Shown: one piece after another, positions 1 to 27,544 of the stretch
How the letters are laid out: every line of letters starts with the position of its first letter
Numbering within the stretch: position 1 is the first letter of the stretch
Source: Cristatella mucedo
Taxonomy: Eukaryota; Bryozoa; Phylactolaemata; Cristatellidae
Assembly (NCBI GenBank): GCA_009760855.2
Contig: WPIO01000011.1
Location: 3,772,501-3,836,500, forward strand
Direction: 5' to 3'
Length of the DNA: 64,000 nucleotides
Notes under the pieces: model-generated
What the model saw: only the letters and a program-made list of their open reading frames with translations
Told to the model about the DNA's origin: nothing
Database searches by the model: none
Position numbers and translations under genes: made by a program

Positions 1-74
<74 letters not shown>
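1..74. repeat. (CT)n microsatellite
   Basis: Uninterrupted CT dinucleotides at the left window edge; probably longer outside. Confidence 0.95.
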
Positions 75-80
<6 letters not shown>

Positions 81-241
81 GAGCTCTCTGAACTTGTGAA
101 TCGATGCGAGACTGCCGCCTGGCGCATGCCCTGTGGCATGCAACCGCGCAGACCAGGAGCCAGGGCCTCCAATTGGGGGCGCACGCATGCAGGAGTAACC
201 CCGCAGTTGTCGTTCCATGCCGCTCTGTCTTGTTCCTATAG

Positions 242-16198
<15,957 letters not shown>

Positions 16199-17676
16199 GT
16201 GAGTGCTTGCCTCTTTGCATTTGCACCTACCCTCCTTTCCCCCAGCTGTACGCTGCTGCTGTGCACGCCTGTTTAGGCCCGGCAGTCTCCGTGCACACAC
16301 CCATGTCAAGGCTCTCGAAAAGGAAAGGAACAAGCACTTTGCTAATCTGGTTGATAGGTTGGATGCGGTGCCCCAAGAAAGCACTTCTGGTCGTGAGAAT
16401 AGTGTGTCGCTTGTCTTTGACAGGTTCTCCCTTCGTGGGCAGCCAGCATATTTGCTCGGATCCAAGTCGAAGTATTTAAGACTCACATAGCTGCTCATCT
16501 CTGCCAATCTGGTTGGCCGTGACCGAACCAGTATCGACAGACAATTATAGAGCACGGCACTGATAAACGACTCGGTGACTAGGAAGACTGCCGTGCTGCA
16601 GTTAGCTTGGTTATCACCGGATCTCATCTCGTGGCTAGTGGGATGTGGGCCAGCCCAGAGGGCTGCTGCTAGCAACAATAAGCAAGTGAAGGTGCTGTGT
16701 GTGGACACTTTTAGCATTCCGGGACTCAGGAAGAATGTTGCTGCGGTTATTTTTATGCTCCTGTTGGCTTCAGTTTCGGGACCTTGATCGGCATTTGGCA
16801 CGCTTTGCTGCAATCATGTTACAGCTACGCCCATTGCCTGGCAGTCAACAGCACGGGCTCTCTGACTGTGCCTTTGTTTGTAAGTCGTTTCGTGCTGTAC
16901 AATGTACAGATCGCTGGCAGAAGTCGACATATCAGCCGGAAAGCAGCCTTGAAGCGATGTCAGCTGATCTCTACCTAAAGCTGACGCAAGTGCGTTTCCA
17001 CGTCTCGGTTATATTTTAGATGTGTGACTCAGGCTGTCGCTCGCTGTGGCCGGAATCGTTTTTTGCGATTTCTGCGGCCAAGTGAAGTATTGCTCTTTCA
17101 ATGAGTGCAGCAGTGCCCGAACAGCCGCCCATCGTTATTCTGTGCTGATTCCAGCCTTTGAGTGGGACGCCCAATGCTTGTTTACCGGTTCTTACTCCAC
17201 TTGTACCATTTCCGTGAAATGCATCGTCTGCGGATATTGTTCTTGGGTTATCCCGTGTCTTTTTCAAAGGGGCATTTGTACCATCGTGGGTATGCCATTG
17301 TGCTTGCACCCGCCAGTCTGTCTACTCGGCACCAATTAATATGATGGTCGCAGTTTTGTTACGTCTTTATTTTACTTTAAAGCACACTCTGCCAGTGGCC
17401 GTGTATCCGCCAAGCTCCGTGCATCTTTCGAAGCCTGTCCGTGCAGCTTCTTTAGGGTTGCGCCCAGCTACAAACTTCATTTTTTTAGTTATTGTCACTG
17501 TCCGAGCGAAGGCATTGGTAGGGCTGGGGATTTGTCTCCTGCTTAGCTTGTTGAAAGGCAGAGCCTACAACCATCGCTACCGATTCCCTTGCCTCGCCTC
17601 ATTCCGTGATGGTCTTTAAACGATGTGGGCAAAGCTGATGCTGTCAAGTTTCCGAACATTGAGCCGACGATGGTTA

Positions 17677-17682
17677 AATAAA
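17677..17682 (+). promoter_or_regulatory. Poly(A) signal AATAAA, probable 3' end of the GT13 gene
   Basis: AATAAA occurs about 1.5 kb downstream of the last recognised exon on the same strand and is followed by a T/G-rich stretch. It is the first good signal after the coding exons. Confidence 0.4.
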
Positions 17683-17699
17683 GTATGTATACTCGGTTT

Positions 17700-18500
17700 A
17701 ATTCATCCTAAATCACAGCATGTTATTGCCCATCGTTTCCATTCATCCATTGCCCGGCAAAAATGTACTATAGCTGGTTGAGATCCGTCCGGGAGTGCTG
17801 GTTGAGATCCGTCCGGGAGTGCTGGTTGAGCATCGATCCAGGATGTAAGCAAAGAATGCTTGCCAAGCTTGAGTCCTGCATTCTTCAGCGCCGTGTATTT
17901 GAGTGAGTAAAATGTATGTCTCGAGTGTAAGATGGTGGGATTATTGGACTTGGGTCGTTGTGACCTCTCTGTGAGCCGAATCGTAAGCGTTCATTTGGTG
18001 TCACAGGTCACTGACTAGCCTGTGCTTTAGGTGTTTATAGGTCATGCAGCAATTACAAGGATTTGAGAATTGACCAGTTTTCGAGATAACACAACTCTTA
18101 CCCATTCCAATTTTGAAGTTCTACCTGCCCATTAAAGTAAGAAAACCAACCGCTTATAGGAAGAAAGATTTAACACCACTCGATCCAGAATTGGTTGCTA
18201 AGGGCCTTGCAGTGGTTTTTTGAAACGGAGATTGTTCAGAGTGCAGTCCGCTTAAGAATCAACAACGCTTAGGCAAGAACGATTTTTGTCTCGTGTGTAA
18301 ACTTTGTCCTTGAGGGGCATGTTACAAAGTCAGTGCTTCGACGTTCGCTAAGGAATGTACTATTGATCTTAAAGAAACCTATTGTAGCTTACTCTTACGT
18401 AATGCATTACCTTAAAGTATTAATTTAGCTATTCGTCTTGAGAGACGGGACCCAAAATGGAACCCGAAGCTGGGCACTGAGCCCACTCAGCAGTAACATA
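17700..18500. other. Intergenic, no feature beyond a short tandem
   Basis: Frequent stops in all frames; only the 24-bp tandem at 17772 stands out. Confidence 0.5.
17772..17832 (+). repeat. Short tandem, 24-bp unit
   Basis: GGTTGAGATCCGTCCGGGAG with TGCT occurs twice, followed by a partial third unit. Confidence 0.8.
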
Positions 18501-18502
18501 CC

Positions 18503-18594
18503 GTGTGTGTGTGTGTGTGTGTGTGTGCGTGCGTGCGTGTGTGTGTGTGTGTGTGTGTGTGCCTACATGCGTGCGTGCGTGCGTGCGTGTGTAT
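18503..18594. repeat. (GT)n with GCGT blocks
   Basis: GT tract interrupted by GCGTGCGTGC blocks, abutting an S2 SINE. Confidence 0.9.
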
Positions 18595-18597
18595 GTA

Positions 18598-18682
18598 ATC
18601 TGTTTTAAGGCTCTTCACATATGTCAAGCGGCTCAAGCCCACGACCTTGGCCGGGGCATCTTAACAACTGGGCCAAACCAAT
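18598..18682 (-). mobile_element. SINE family S2, partial
   Basis: Contains GGCTCTTCACATATGTCAAG, CGGCTCAAGCCCACGACC and GGGCATC...TGGGCCAAACC, all shared with the 7.7 and 42.3 kb copies. Confidence 0.55.
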
Positions 18683-18967
18683 GCCACAGTACCCTTTTGA
18701 CCTGCCTAATAAGGGTACCTCCTTCGCAAGTGATAATATGACAGTCCCATCATAGAGAAGGTAGCTCCCCTCTTACAGCTTTCTGGAGTACCGAGACCGT
18801 TCGCGCTTGCCGAACGAAGGCGAAAGCGTCTCTGCCCTCAGCCTCTCGAGCGCGCTTACACTAGCGGTAGCCACCCCCACCGCTCCCCTCCACCCTAGAG
18901 GAACATTTTGAATCCACGCCCGAAGCAGCCTGTGAAGTCACCCAGTCGCCCATTACGAGGCTTTCGG

Positions 18968-18990
18968 CGGCGGGGCGGGGGGGGGGGGGG
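18968..18990. repeat. Poly-G tract
   Basis: GGCGGGGCG followed by an uninterrupted run of 12 to 14 G. Confidence 0.85.
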
Positions 18991-19251
18991 TTGGCGGTAG
19001 GCTATAGACGCGAAGCAGCTACAGCTCATCGTTTGGCCTCATACTTCGGCCGCAGGCTGGAGGAATCTCATCAAATGGTGCACCGCTCCGGCGGAGCACC
19101 ATTTGGCCGCTCCTCCCTAGACACCCATTTAGGCTTTTTTTTTTTTTAAAAAGAGGAGCGTGAAACCTTCTGTAAGCAGAGCCCGACTGTTCTCACCGAC
19201 CGGAAGCGTGTGCAGTTCCTAGATAAAAATTGCTTCAATTATCTGCAAAAT

Positions 19252-19640
19252 ACTACTAATAATAATAACTATACACTTGATAAAGCGTCCTCGGAGAGCT
19301 CGATCTCTTTCCAGGCGCTTTAGATTTGCTGCAAAAGAAACACGATCGGATGGTTAGTGGTAGCATGCTTGATAAACAACATGATTAACATGGTTAAGGG
19401 TGACATGCACAGGGTCACCAGGCAAGTGCGGCTAGTGGCAGCACGAAACAGTGTCAGCTCGCATTAGCACTTGGAGGACGAATCACAAGGATGTAAATGC
19501 TGTCATAAATAGGTGTTTTTTTAATGCGGTCAAGTAAGAGGATGTCGTGACGGAAGTCGCGAGTGAGTTCCAGGCTTTGGGAGCACTCGAGCTAAAGGCA
19601 CGACGGTCTCCAAAGGGTACTGAAGCTGAGGGAGTCGGTA
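19252..19640 (-). mobile_element. L2 LINE type A, 3' fragment
   Basis: An inverted copy with an AAT-repeat tail on the left, then the conserved 3' end and UTR, ending in the region equivalent to AWNSLPTW near 19590. Diverged from the other copies. Confidence 0.65.
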
Positions 19641-21385
19641 AAGGCTATAACGCCAGCTGAGGGAGTTAGAATAATTTCTAATCAGCGAAAATGTATCCAT
19701 AAAAATATGGAGAAGCTGCTGATGGTGTTGTTGAAGGAAAAGCAGCTCGCAGGAGACACCGTGTAGCAGGCTTTAATCTGTGAAAAGGCACCAGCTATGT
19801 TCGCTGATTTGCTACAGCAGACCCGAGGCACTTCCACGGGCAAGACATCGGGCTAGCCGTTTAAAGCCTTCGGGGCTCGTTCGAGAATTTTAAAAAGAGG
19901 ACCGGCATTCAATCCGTTGTAAGGCATGATTAGCAAGGACTTCCACCGAGGGCGGTGATGGCTATTCTGACAAAATCGCGACTCATTAGGTCGCGATATG
20001 TTAGAGGTTAAATAAAGTAGAGTCTGCTGTCCGCCACGGATTCGCCTTAAATGCGTTGGAGTTAAGAAACAGGTTATTCTATGTGACAACTGAATTGCTT
20101 CAAGTCGTTTGTGGGATTAATGTTGACTTCGTAATGAACTGGAAAACGAAAGCTTCTTTAAAAGGTGCATGAATTAGAGGCTGAGCTAGACAAGAGGATA
20201 ACGACACATTTATTATGTTTGTGAGACAGAATAGCAGCAAATCTACATAACTCATAAAGAGGACAGTATAGGTATAGATTCTAAAGAGCCTGTATTCTTC
20301 TAAGACTGGAAGGCGAGCTTCAATGCAGCGAGGTCATTAGCGGCAGGCTTGACGGTGAGCGCTTAGGTATCCAAGGTATCGGTATCCAAGGTATCGGTTT
20401 CCAAGGTATCGGTCGCCTTCCGGCGCTTCCGAAAGAACCAGCTGGGTCGTATTGAAATGTTGCCAGAATGAGCGTGAACGACCTGAATTGGTGTTAAGCC
20501 TGCCATTGGATAGACGATGAAAATAATGCATACTAATAATGCATAGAATCTGCCGGTGATTTTTAACATTGGGGCTTACTACATGGAGCGTGCTCACCAA
20601 TTATCTCAGCAGATAGTCCGGCCGACAGGCCGCCTTCCAAAGTAAACTTTTTTAAGTTTTCCGTGATTTTTCATGGGTGCACGCTGGTACCATTAATGTC
20701 GCGCCCGAACCAAAGGCATAATGTAGAAGTTGCGTCTGTGACTTGACTAGCGGACTTAATGACAACCTAGCTTTTTACAGGGGTACACGTGACAACCGAC
20801 CAGGTGCCTAATCGTCAGGGCGTAGCCTTTGGTGCCTATATATGCATAAGAACTTGCATAAGGCCCATTGCTACTCAGTTTAATGCGTACACGGATTCTA
20901 TAGTTCGGCATACCATGCAATCATGATTGCATCTGCGTGAAGTGGATTACTCGTTGATTTGTAATTGTGGATTGTCATAGCGGTCGTATCTGCCCAGTGG
21001 ATTGCAGTCAATTGCATACAATCTAACTGAATGTGCTTGCCTATCGATGTGAAATTTGGTTTTTGCACTTTAAACTCAAAGCAGCTTTATATTTAAATCA
21101 AATTACGAGCTTAGCACGAGCCAATTTCTGGTGGATTCACGCTATTTTTAAGGTGACTAATGGCGGAATAGGCTCGGGGGGGGGCCTAATCCGTTCTCGG
21201 AGTAACAACCCACACTTTACGAACTGTTGTCGTAAAACTATATGGGTGCACTGCAATTGGAGCTTAGAGGAATAAACGTTAAATCAAAAAAATTGAGCTT
21301 TTTGCCGCCGTCTCCAGTGGATTTTTATGGATTAACGGTGAATTAGTGTGTTGGGTCCGGTCAGTTTATTACATTACGTGAAAAG
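19640..21385. other. Intergenic, nothing recognised
   Basis: AT-richer sequence with short frames only. A minisatellite lies at 20363, and a G-run lies near 21178. Confidence 0.5.
20363..20415 (+). repeat. Short minisatellite
   Basis: Four units close to GGTATCCAAGGTATC, variants of a 10-15-bp unit. Confidence 0.75.
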
Positions 21386-21575
21386 ACGAAGAACCAATGG
21401 CAACCAGCAAAATGTTTATGTAAGGGCAAGACCCGAAGGCTTTTCATGTAGGTGAGGACAGACCCGCATTTAATGAAAAAAAATATAGCCCACAATCGCA
21501 GTGTCCATTCGACTCGGCGGTTGCTCATCGAGTGTAACTAAGACATAACTTCGTCTTAGCGACGGTAGAGGCGGG
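21385..21575 (+). repeat. Dispersed repeat X, copy 2
   Basis: Has CCAGCAAAATGTTTATGTAA, TTTTCATGTAGGTGAGG, a TTTAATGAAAAAAAATATAG segment and TCGGCGGTTGCTCATCGAG. Confidence 0.6.
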
Positions 21576-21934
21576 GCTCTGTTGCTGTTGCCTCGGTTGC
21601 TGCCCATCTTTGGGGAGGATGTTGGATTGCGGAAAATTGTAATGGATTTCAGGATTCTCTCTCAGAGCCACTGCAGTGGATTGCAGGACGGTGCATGAGG
21701 AGGAGGCACCGGTGTAATGCCATGAAACTTTTTTGGTGCTCCACTCCAAACCGAGTTTACTGTAGAGAGAAATGCAAACCAGATAGCTCCTCGCAGCCAC
21801 ATTGCTGGCCGATTTTCGGCGAGTTTTTTGTGGAATGTGGTGTTGGCCCTGATTGTAGTTCGATTGCATGCGGGCTGGTACCGCTCCTTTCCTCAACAGC
21901 TGGTGGGAGCATCCCCGAGAGGCGCCTGTGCACA

Positions 21935-22200
21935 GCTGCGGTCAGCTTCTAATGAGGCGTTGACACAGGCCGATAACCCGCTGGTGAACAGATGGTGGAT
22001 TCACCATCGGGGTCGGCCAAGAGACAGCCAGAGTCGAGCGAGAGCAGGGGCCGAGGGGAGCCGTGCGCTCTCCGGCTCCGTGCGTTGGTAATAAACTGTG
22101 GGTGTTGGGCATCGGCTGGCTCTCTGCTGTGCAAACAAACTACACTGATTAGCCGTCGATGCACAGCATCGACGGCTAATCAGTGTGAGAAACGGCTTTG
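21935..22200 (+). repeat. Dispersed repeat Y, copy 1
   Basis: Contains GGCCGATAACCCGCTGGTGA, GGGGCCGAGGGGAGCCGTGC and TGGGCATCGGCTGGCTCTCT, also found at 56.1 kb and inverted at 57.3 kb. A perfect hairpin (22142-22186) sits at its right end and is absent from the 57-kb copy. Confidence 0.65.
22142..22186. repeat. Perfect 21-bp hairpin with a 3-base loop
   Basis: The left arm ACACTGATTAGCCGTCGATG plus C is followed by ACA and its exact reverse complement. No mismatch in 21 bp. Confidence 0.95.
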
Positions 22201-23670
22201 AATGTCTTTCGCGAACTTTAAGCGCCACCCACTGTAAACGCAGTCAAAATTGTAGCGTTAGCGCACCCGATTTCCTGTCGATATTGGGCGGGCTACCGTC
22301 GAGTGCCGCTACGGCACGTGCTATCTCGACGCGATCGTGCGGGCGCGATGGCTCGGAACTATGCACTGGGAGCACTTTATACACGCCAAGACTCTGAGAT
22401 GCATGCAACCTGACGCTCTGACGGCACGCATGCGACGAAACGCAGACACCGAGAGGGCTTCGACGCGAGAGAATTCGGCTAGCGCTCGCAGCACAGCACC
22501 GCAACGCCAAGCCGTCCTCCCCTCCGTCCTGCTTCCCACTTCCTTGCCGGTCTTCTGCCCAGCGGCCTCCCTGCCGCACTCGCGGGTTAGGTCGGATCAA
22601 GGTTGAGCCCGAATGCGCTTCGAGTCGCAGCCGAGCACTCAGGTCGCACGTAATTTCGCGGGCCAGCCTGCGTGCGCCGCCACAGAGCACTCAGGCCACG
22701 ATGCAATCAAAATTAGAGCACTGCGCCTCATTCGGACCATCGAAACCTCTTTATGTTCACTTCCTGTCAGCGGCATCGGCTACACTTGGTCGCAGTAGCA
22801 CTAGGCGGTGTTACAGTGTGTAGCGGCTTCCATGTCCAGCGGACAGAACTGGGTCACAAGCAGCAGGATGAGCTTAATGATGCTAGTCCCAGCAGCCGAC
22901 GTGAGACGAATGCCCGCGTGGCCCTGAGCCATGCAATCTCGTGTCTGGCGACTCGGTGGTGCAGCACCGATGCACGCAGCTATGCTGACAACTTCGGAGT
23001 AGACGAAGAACGCTCACACCGTAAGATTAAAAGTCCGTATCTATAGTGTAGATAAGTCTATTCGATGGCGATGGGTGGTTAGAGACTTCAAGAACGTACA
23101 TGGCGTACAGCAACTCTCGCATGGCACCAAGAGGACAAGCGATCGTGCGACCAGCACAACCAATGCCTCGGGTGAAACTCCTGCCTGGCTCGAAGCTCAG
23201 AGCGACCCCAGCTGACTCGATTTTACATGGCTTCGACTACAATGCCGCCTGATCATAGGTTATTTACATAACTGGTCCCTAGCAGGAAATAATCAAGAAC
23301 TGTGAATGAGAAGTGTCTCGGCAGTAATAATCTTGCCGATCTGTCGCGCCGCCGTTTCACTGCCCATCCTTAAATTAACTTATCTCGAATAGTAAACAAA
23401 ATCAACGCTCGGCATTGCCACCCAGATAGGCTCTAACATATGAACACTACTATGCATTTTCAGACACCTTTGAAGTTATTCTAGTTCTCTTGTTATCAAT
23501 TCATCCCCTACAGCCGTCACAGCAACGAGCTTCATTGCGTATCCAGCAGCCCGCGGCCGTCCAGATCGTCTCCACTTCACCCGGCAGGAGACAGGTTCGC
23601 GCCTCTAGCTCCAGCTCTATCTCAATAAATGTCCTGTGCATGAGACATCTAACCATGTTATACTTGTTTT
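22200..23670. other. No gene recognised; GC-rich left part
   Basis: 22200-22720 is GC- and CpG-rich with overlapping open frames on both strands but no domain. 22720-23670 is ordinary sequence. An AATAAA occurs near 23622. Confidence 0.4.
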
Positions 23671-23674
23671 CATT

Positions 23675-23790
23675 CTACCACTGATCATTCGATCGTGCTC
23701 TCTTTGCAGAAAATGCAAAGTGCCTAGAGAACGATTGAGTTATTTAGGGGCGCTATATCTAATGAATTATTGTTATTATTATTATTAATA
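23675..23790 (+). mobile_element. L2 LINE type A, 3'-tail fragment
   Basis: Carries CATTCGATCGTGCTCTCTTTGCAG, an AAGTGCCTAGAGAACGATTG-like segment and an ATT-repeat tail. Diverged terminal fragment only. Confidence 0.6.
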
Positions 23791-24599
23791 GATATCTACA
23801 ATGATCCCAAACTAGAAAGAGATTACTACAAAAAACGGTGGTGCGTACTCCCTTTATCGTTGAACGAGTACTTGGGCATAATCAGGTTCGTGACTGACAT
23901 CGTCTGTGCAATCTCATCTTGTCTGCCTGTCATTCAATTTGACAGTCAATGGGGTATGAAAGACAACGTCCAGTATCGAAGGTCTCTTAGAGGACGGTAC
24001 CCACAGGCAAACTGTTGAAGTGATCTGAGCGGTTGAGCTATTGATAAAATGAATAGGAAAAAAGTGCAACTCGTTCGCTTGTACGAACCGTCGACGATTC
24101 AGCAGCAGCAGTTGCACGATCGTAGCCACAGGATGCATGCATATGCGCGTGCATATGTCGACGTGTGCATATGCGCAAACACAACGACGTCTCACTAACC
24201 AAGCTGCAAAGTGGATGGAATCGTCGAAGAAGTAGCCCGGCAGACTTTACGGCATGCAGGATATCGAACCTCTACATGTATCCCGAAGAGAGGTTGTCGC
24301 GGAGGCGTAAACTTTCAAAAAAGTATACGCGCTGTCAGTGTCTTCATCTCAAAGCAGCGGCAAGTAGCATGTGGCATTTTCAGAACACCTAAACAATTTG
24401 CAAGAATACGGCTCCTCTTCAGCATAAAGCAGTGGCACGCACCACACCGTCGAATCGCTGCATAATACGTCGTCACAAAACAGCAACGGGTGCTCATCTT
24501 GTACGAACCGAGGGCTAGCAACGCTTCACTTACAGTGCAGACAGACACTTTCAGAAGTATGCTCGCATGGAAGTAGAGCAGCTTATCTAGCATCGGATC

Positions 24600-25640
24600 A
24601 GTTGTCCATAACCTCAAAACCTCAACAGTTAGCTCCAGTAGCAGTTTCACGAAAAGTTGCGACTGTCACAGGCTTCTCCGCAGTGGCTATGAGCGGCACA
24701 GGAAGACCGTCCACTTCTCTCCTCGCATTAGTGGTAAAGGCAATGGTACCGGAAGCCTTCACGCTAGCAGCAGCAATTTCCCTGCTCTCGTTTATGACCG
24801 TGAACTCTGAATGCTTCTGAAGCCGTTCATCGGGTTTCGCGATTTCATCATGCGGAGATTCCGCTAGGGACTGCTCGTGTACTACACTGATGACCTTATT
24901 GCAACTGAACTTGGTTCAAATTAAAATCAACGAGTTCACTCCTACTGCTGTCGTTAGCTCACTGAATCTCTAGCCTTTTTAGCAGAACTATTCTCAACAG
25001 TCTGTGGGTTCGTCGCAACATTAATGGCAGAGGTTTCCAACTTTTGCTTCCGGCGTTGACGTACTTCCACCTTCAGGGCATCCGTACTCTCAAGACTAGT
25101 ACGTCCAAAGGCTGAGGTATGCTGCTAAATGCTGCTCATTTGCCTGTATTGCGTCGCCAAATCTGAAGCCTGAGCATTTATTCATAATTCGCCTAAGGTC
25201 GGGGCAATGCTTTTCGTTGATTTGCTTAATTTTTTATTAAGCACGCCGTCAGATTTCGCAAAAGCTTAGCAGGGGATGTTTCTGATTCGCGAAGTTCGGC
25301 ATGGCAGGCTTCTACGATCAAAGACTTGGTCTCGTTAAAAAGTACTTAAATCAATCGTGCGCAAAAAAGACATCAGTCTCTCGGGTTCAGGAAGGTTCAC
25401 CAATAAAGTCTCAAGCAATGAGACTAGCACGAGGCCACAGGTGCGCTCGGGATCCTCAGCGACTATCCACTGCTGTGGACACCAAACGTGCCGTTCAATT
25501 CTGCTCCCACAACTGATCTCACTTTTTGAACACCAAATATGACGCAAACTGAGTGCAATAAGCTGCCACCTCCAGACCAAGTTAAGCCGCAAGCCCAGCG
25601 CTTCAAACGGTTCTAGTCTCAGCCGACGCACGACGACTGC
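24600..25640 (-). pseudogene. Coding-like but unassigned minus-strand stretch
   Basis: Between stops the minus strand has several long charged segments: EQSLAESPHDEIAKPDERLQ and REIAAASVKASGTIAFTTNA (about 24850-24640), then LKVEVRQRRKQKLETSAINV (about 25080-25020) and LFNETKSLIVEACHAELRES (about 25330-25270). Composition suggests helical or coiled-coil protein. Splice sites and a known family were not found. It could be decayed retroelement coding sequence. Confidence 0.25.
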
Positions 25641-26159
25641 CTTTGAGTGATGCCGAACCCGGTATTGCGGCTAGCGACTTTGAGGTGCAGCACCAAGGCT
25701 CGCAGGTACAGCGCTGACAGTGTCAAGAACGCGGCAGAGAATACAGCGCCATATCTCGAAATAGAAGTCCGCATCAATAACGTAGACTAGTCCATTTGAC
25801 AGCGACGGGGGCGTTACAGGCTTCCAGCAGCAGCTACTGCGTACAATAGCTCTAACAATAACTAATACATATAATAATAAATAATAACTATAATAAGGCC
25901 GAAAGCCAAGAGCGCAGCTCAGCTCTCAAACAAGTCTCAGCATAACCGACTTCCTACCAATGGCTACGGCTTTGCTACTAACTAATCATGGATTGTCACA
26001 TAGCAGGTTCCAACCCCTTAGAATTCACGACCCGCGAATAATGAGCCTCTATTTTGGCTCGCTAAGCCCGGCGCTCCCATTTCAATGCCAGCGCCGACTA
26101 CCTCTCTAGACGGATGCCCCGTCAAAGATCTACTAGTTGAATTGCCACCGGATTTAAAA

Positions 26160-27262
26160 GTAATGTCATGCATCTCCGTCTGTAACTCCGCAAAGCCACA
26201 AAGACTATGTGGGTGTTACGCAGGAGAGTGTCGTATAGCAAACCCACAGCCTAAGCGGCTTTCAGTACGCATTCGGTAGCCAACAGACTTCATCTCATGC
26301 AACGAAGAGAAAGTGGGAGGCATAGCAGAGTCAGGAGAGCAGTTGAGGTAGTGAGTAGCATTCCACATTCGAGGACCTGCATAGCAAAAGCTTTTATCGC
26401 CAACGGTCTTTAAGCGGAGGAATGGAACAGCTAATTTATTGTCCATACAGGACCTGAAGGCGCGAAGAGGCTGAAACTGGTGCAGCAGTTCATCTAGGTA
26501 TGGAGGAGCCAATCTGTGGCTGGCCTTGTGAGTCAGCGTAAGAACTTTGCTCTGTATCCGTTGATCGACCGGCAGCCATCCTAGCTTTATTTTTAGCAAA
26601 GGAGACACGTGGTCAAACCTCTGGGATTTTTAAAATAGCCTTGCAGCCATATTCATAGTCAGTCAGCTGTAGTGGCCGAGTTGCTTTTTTTGGTGGCCCA
26701 CCTAAAAGGGACTTACAACAATCGAGCCAAGGCAAAACCAAGGAGCAAGTTAACTTTTTTGCAAGCCACCGTGTAAGACAGTTCCTAATCCTACGTAGGA
26801 ATCGGACGTGATGGCTAGCTGTAGAAGCATTCTTCTTAGTGAAGCTTTCAAAATTTAGGCAGCTGTCGAAGGCGACATCTAAATCCCGAGCGAAAGGCGA
26901 TGGTCACACAGCACCATTACCTATTAAAAGAGCAAAGCTGTTCTAGTCCAGCCGCACGCTTGGGCCACAGCGGCCTATGAGTAGCAGCTCCGTTTTATCG
27001 TCGTTTAGTTTCAAAAAAATTTGCTTACGTCCAAGAACGTATTTTTGCAAAGCAAGCATTCAGTTTGTCAGTCGCTGCAGCAGACTCTGACGGTTTAAAT
27101 GACAAATACAGCCGAGTTTCGTCAGCATAAAAGTGATAGCGTAGTCCATGGGCCCGGTTCTCCTTTCCCAGAGGTTGAGTACTAATGAAGAACAGCGAAG
27201 AACCGAGGACGAAGGACCCTCGTGTGACTCCACAGGTGACGGCTTTGGCAGATGAGACGTCT
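26160..27262 (-). mobile_element. L2 LINE type B, 5'-truncated copy
   Basis: Inverted. It contains TCGVTRGSFVLG (decayed GVPQGS) and YHFYADETRLYLSF (YADD changed to YADE) near 27120-27200. The thumb region reads IKLGWLPVDQRIQSKVLTL, with a C-terminal FLRLKTVGDKSFCYAGPRMW. The tail end is the inverse of the sequence ending GGAGATGCATGACATTA. Confidence 0.8.
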
Positions 27263-27544
27263 CGGCAGCCAAACTACATGTGCAAAGTCAGCTGATGCCA
27301 CTGTCGACATAGTCCACGACAATGCCGCCGCTAGCTCCGGTCAATCCCACCGTCGGTCCATCCAAGTGTTGCGCCGCTACGAGCAAATTCTCCACTACCT
27401 TAGACCTCCTCGATGGGCTCCGGTAAGACGGGCTATTCCTGCCGATTCTGACAGGCCGCGGCTCAGATGCCGCGGGGCGGCGCTTGCCACGCCCCCGAGT
27501 TCGCGAATCCGGCCAGCACTCTCCGGCAATCTCGCTGCTTCTAA

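Noticed and set aside
16849-17019. Terminal exon of the GT13 gene
   Set aside because: The frame is phase-compatible and open after an AG, but the sequence shows no convincing match to the POMGNT1 C terminus, so it is only mentioned as a weak candidate.
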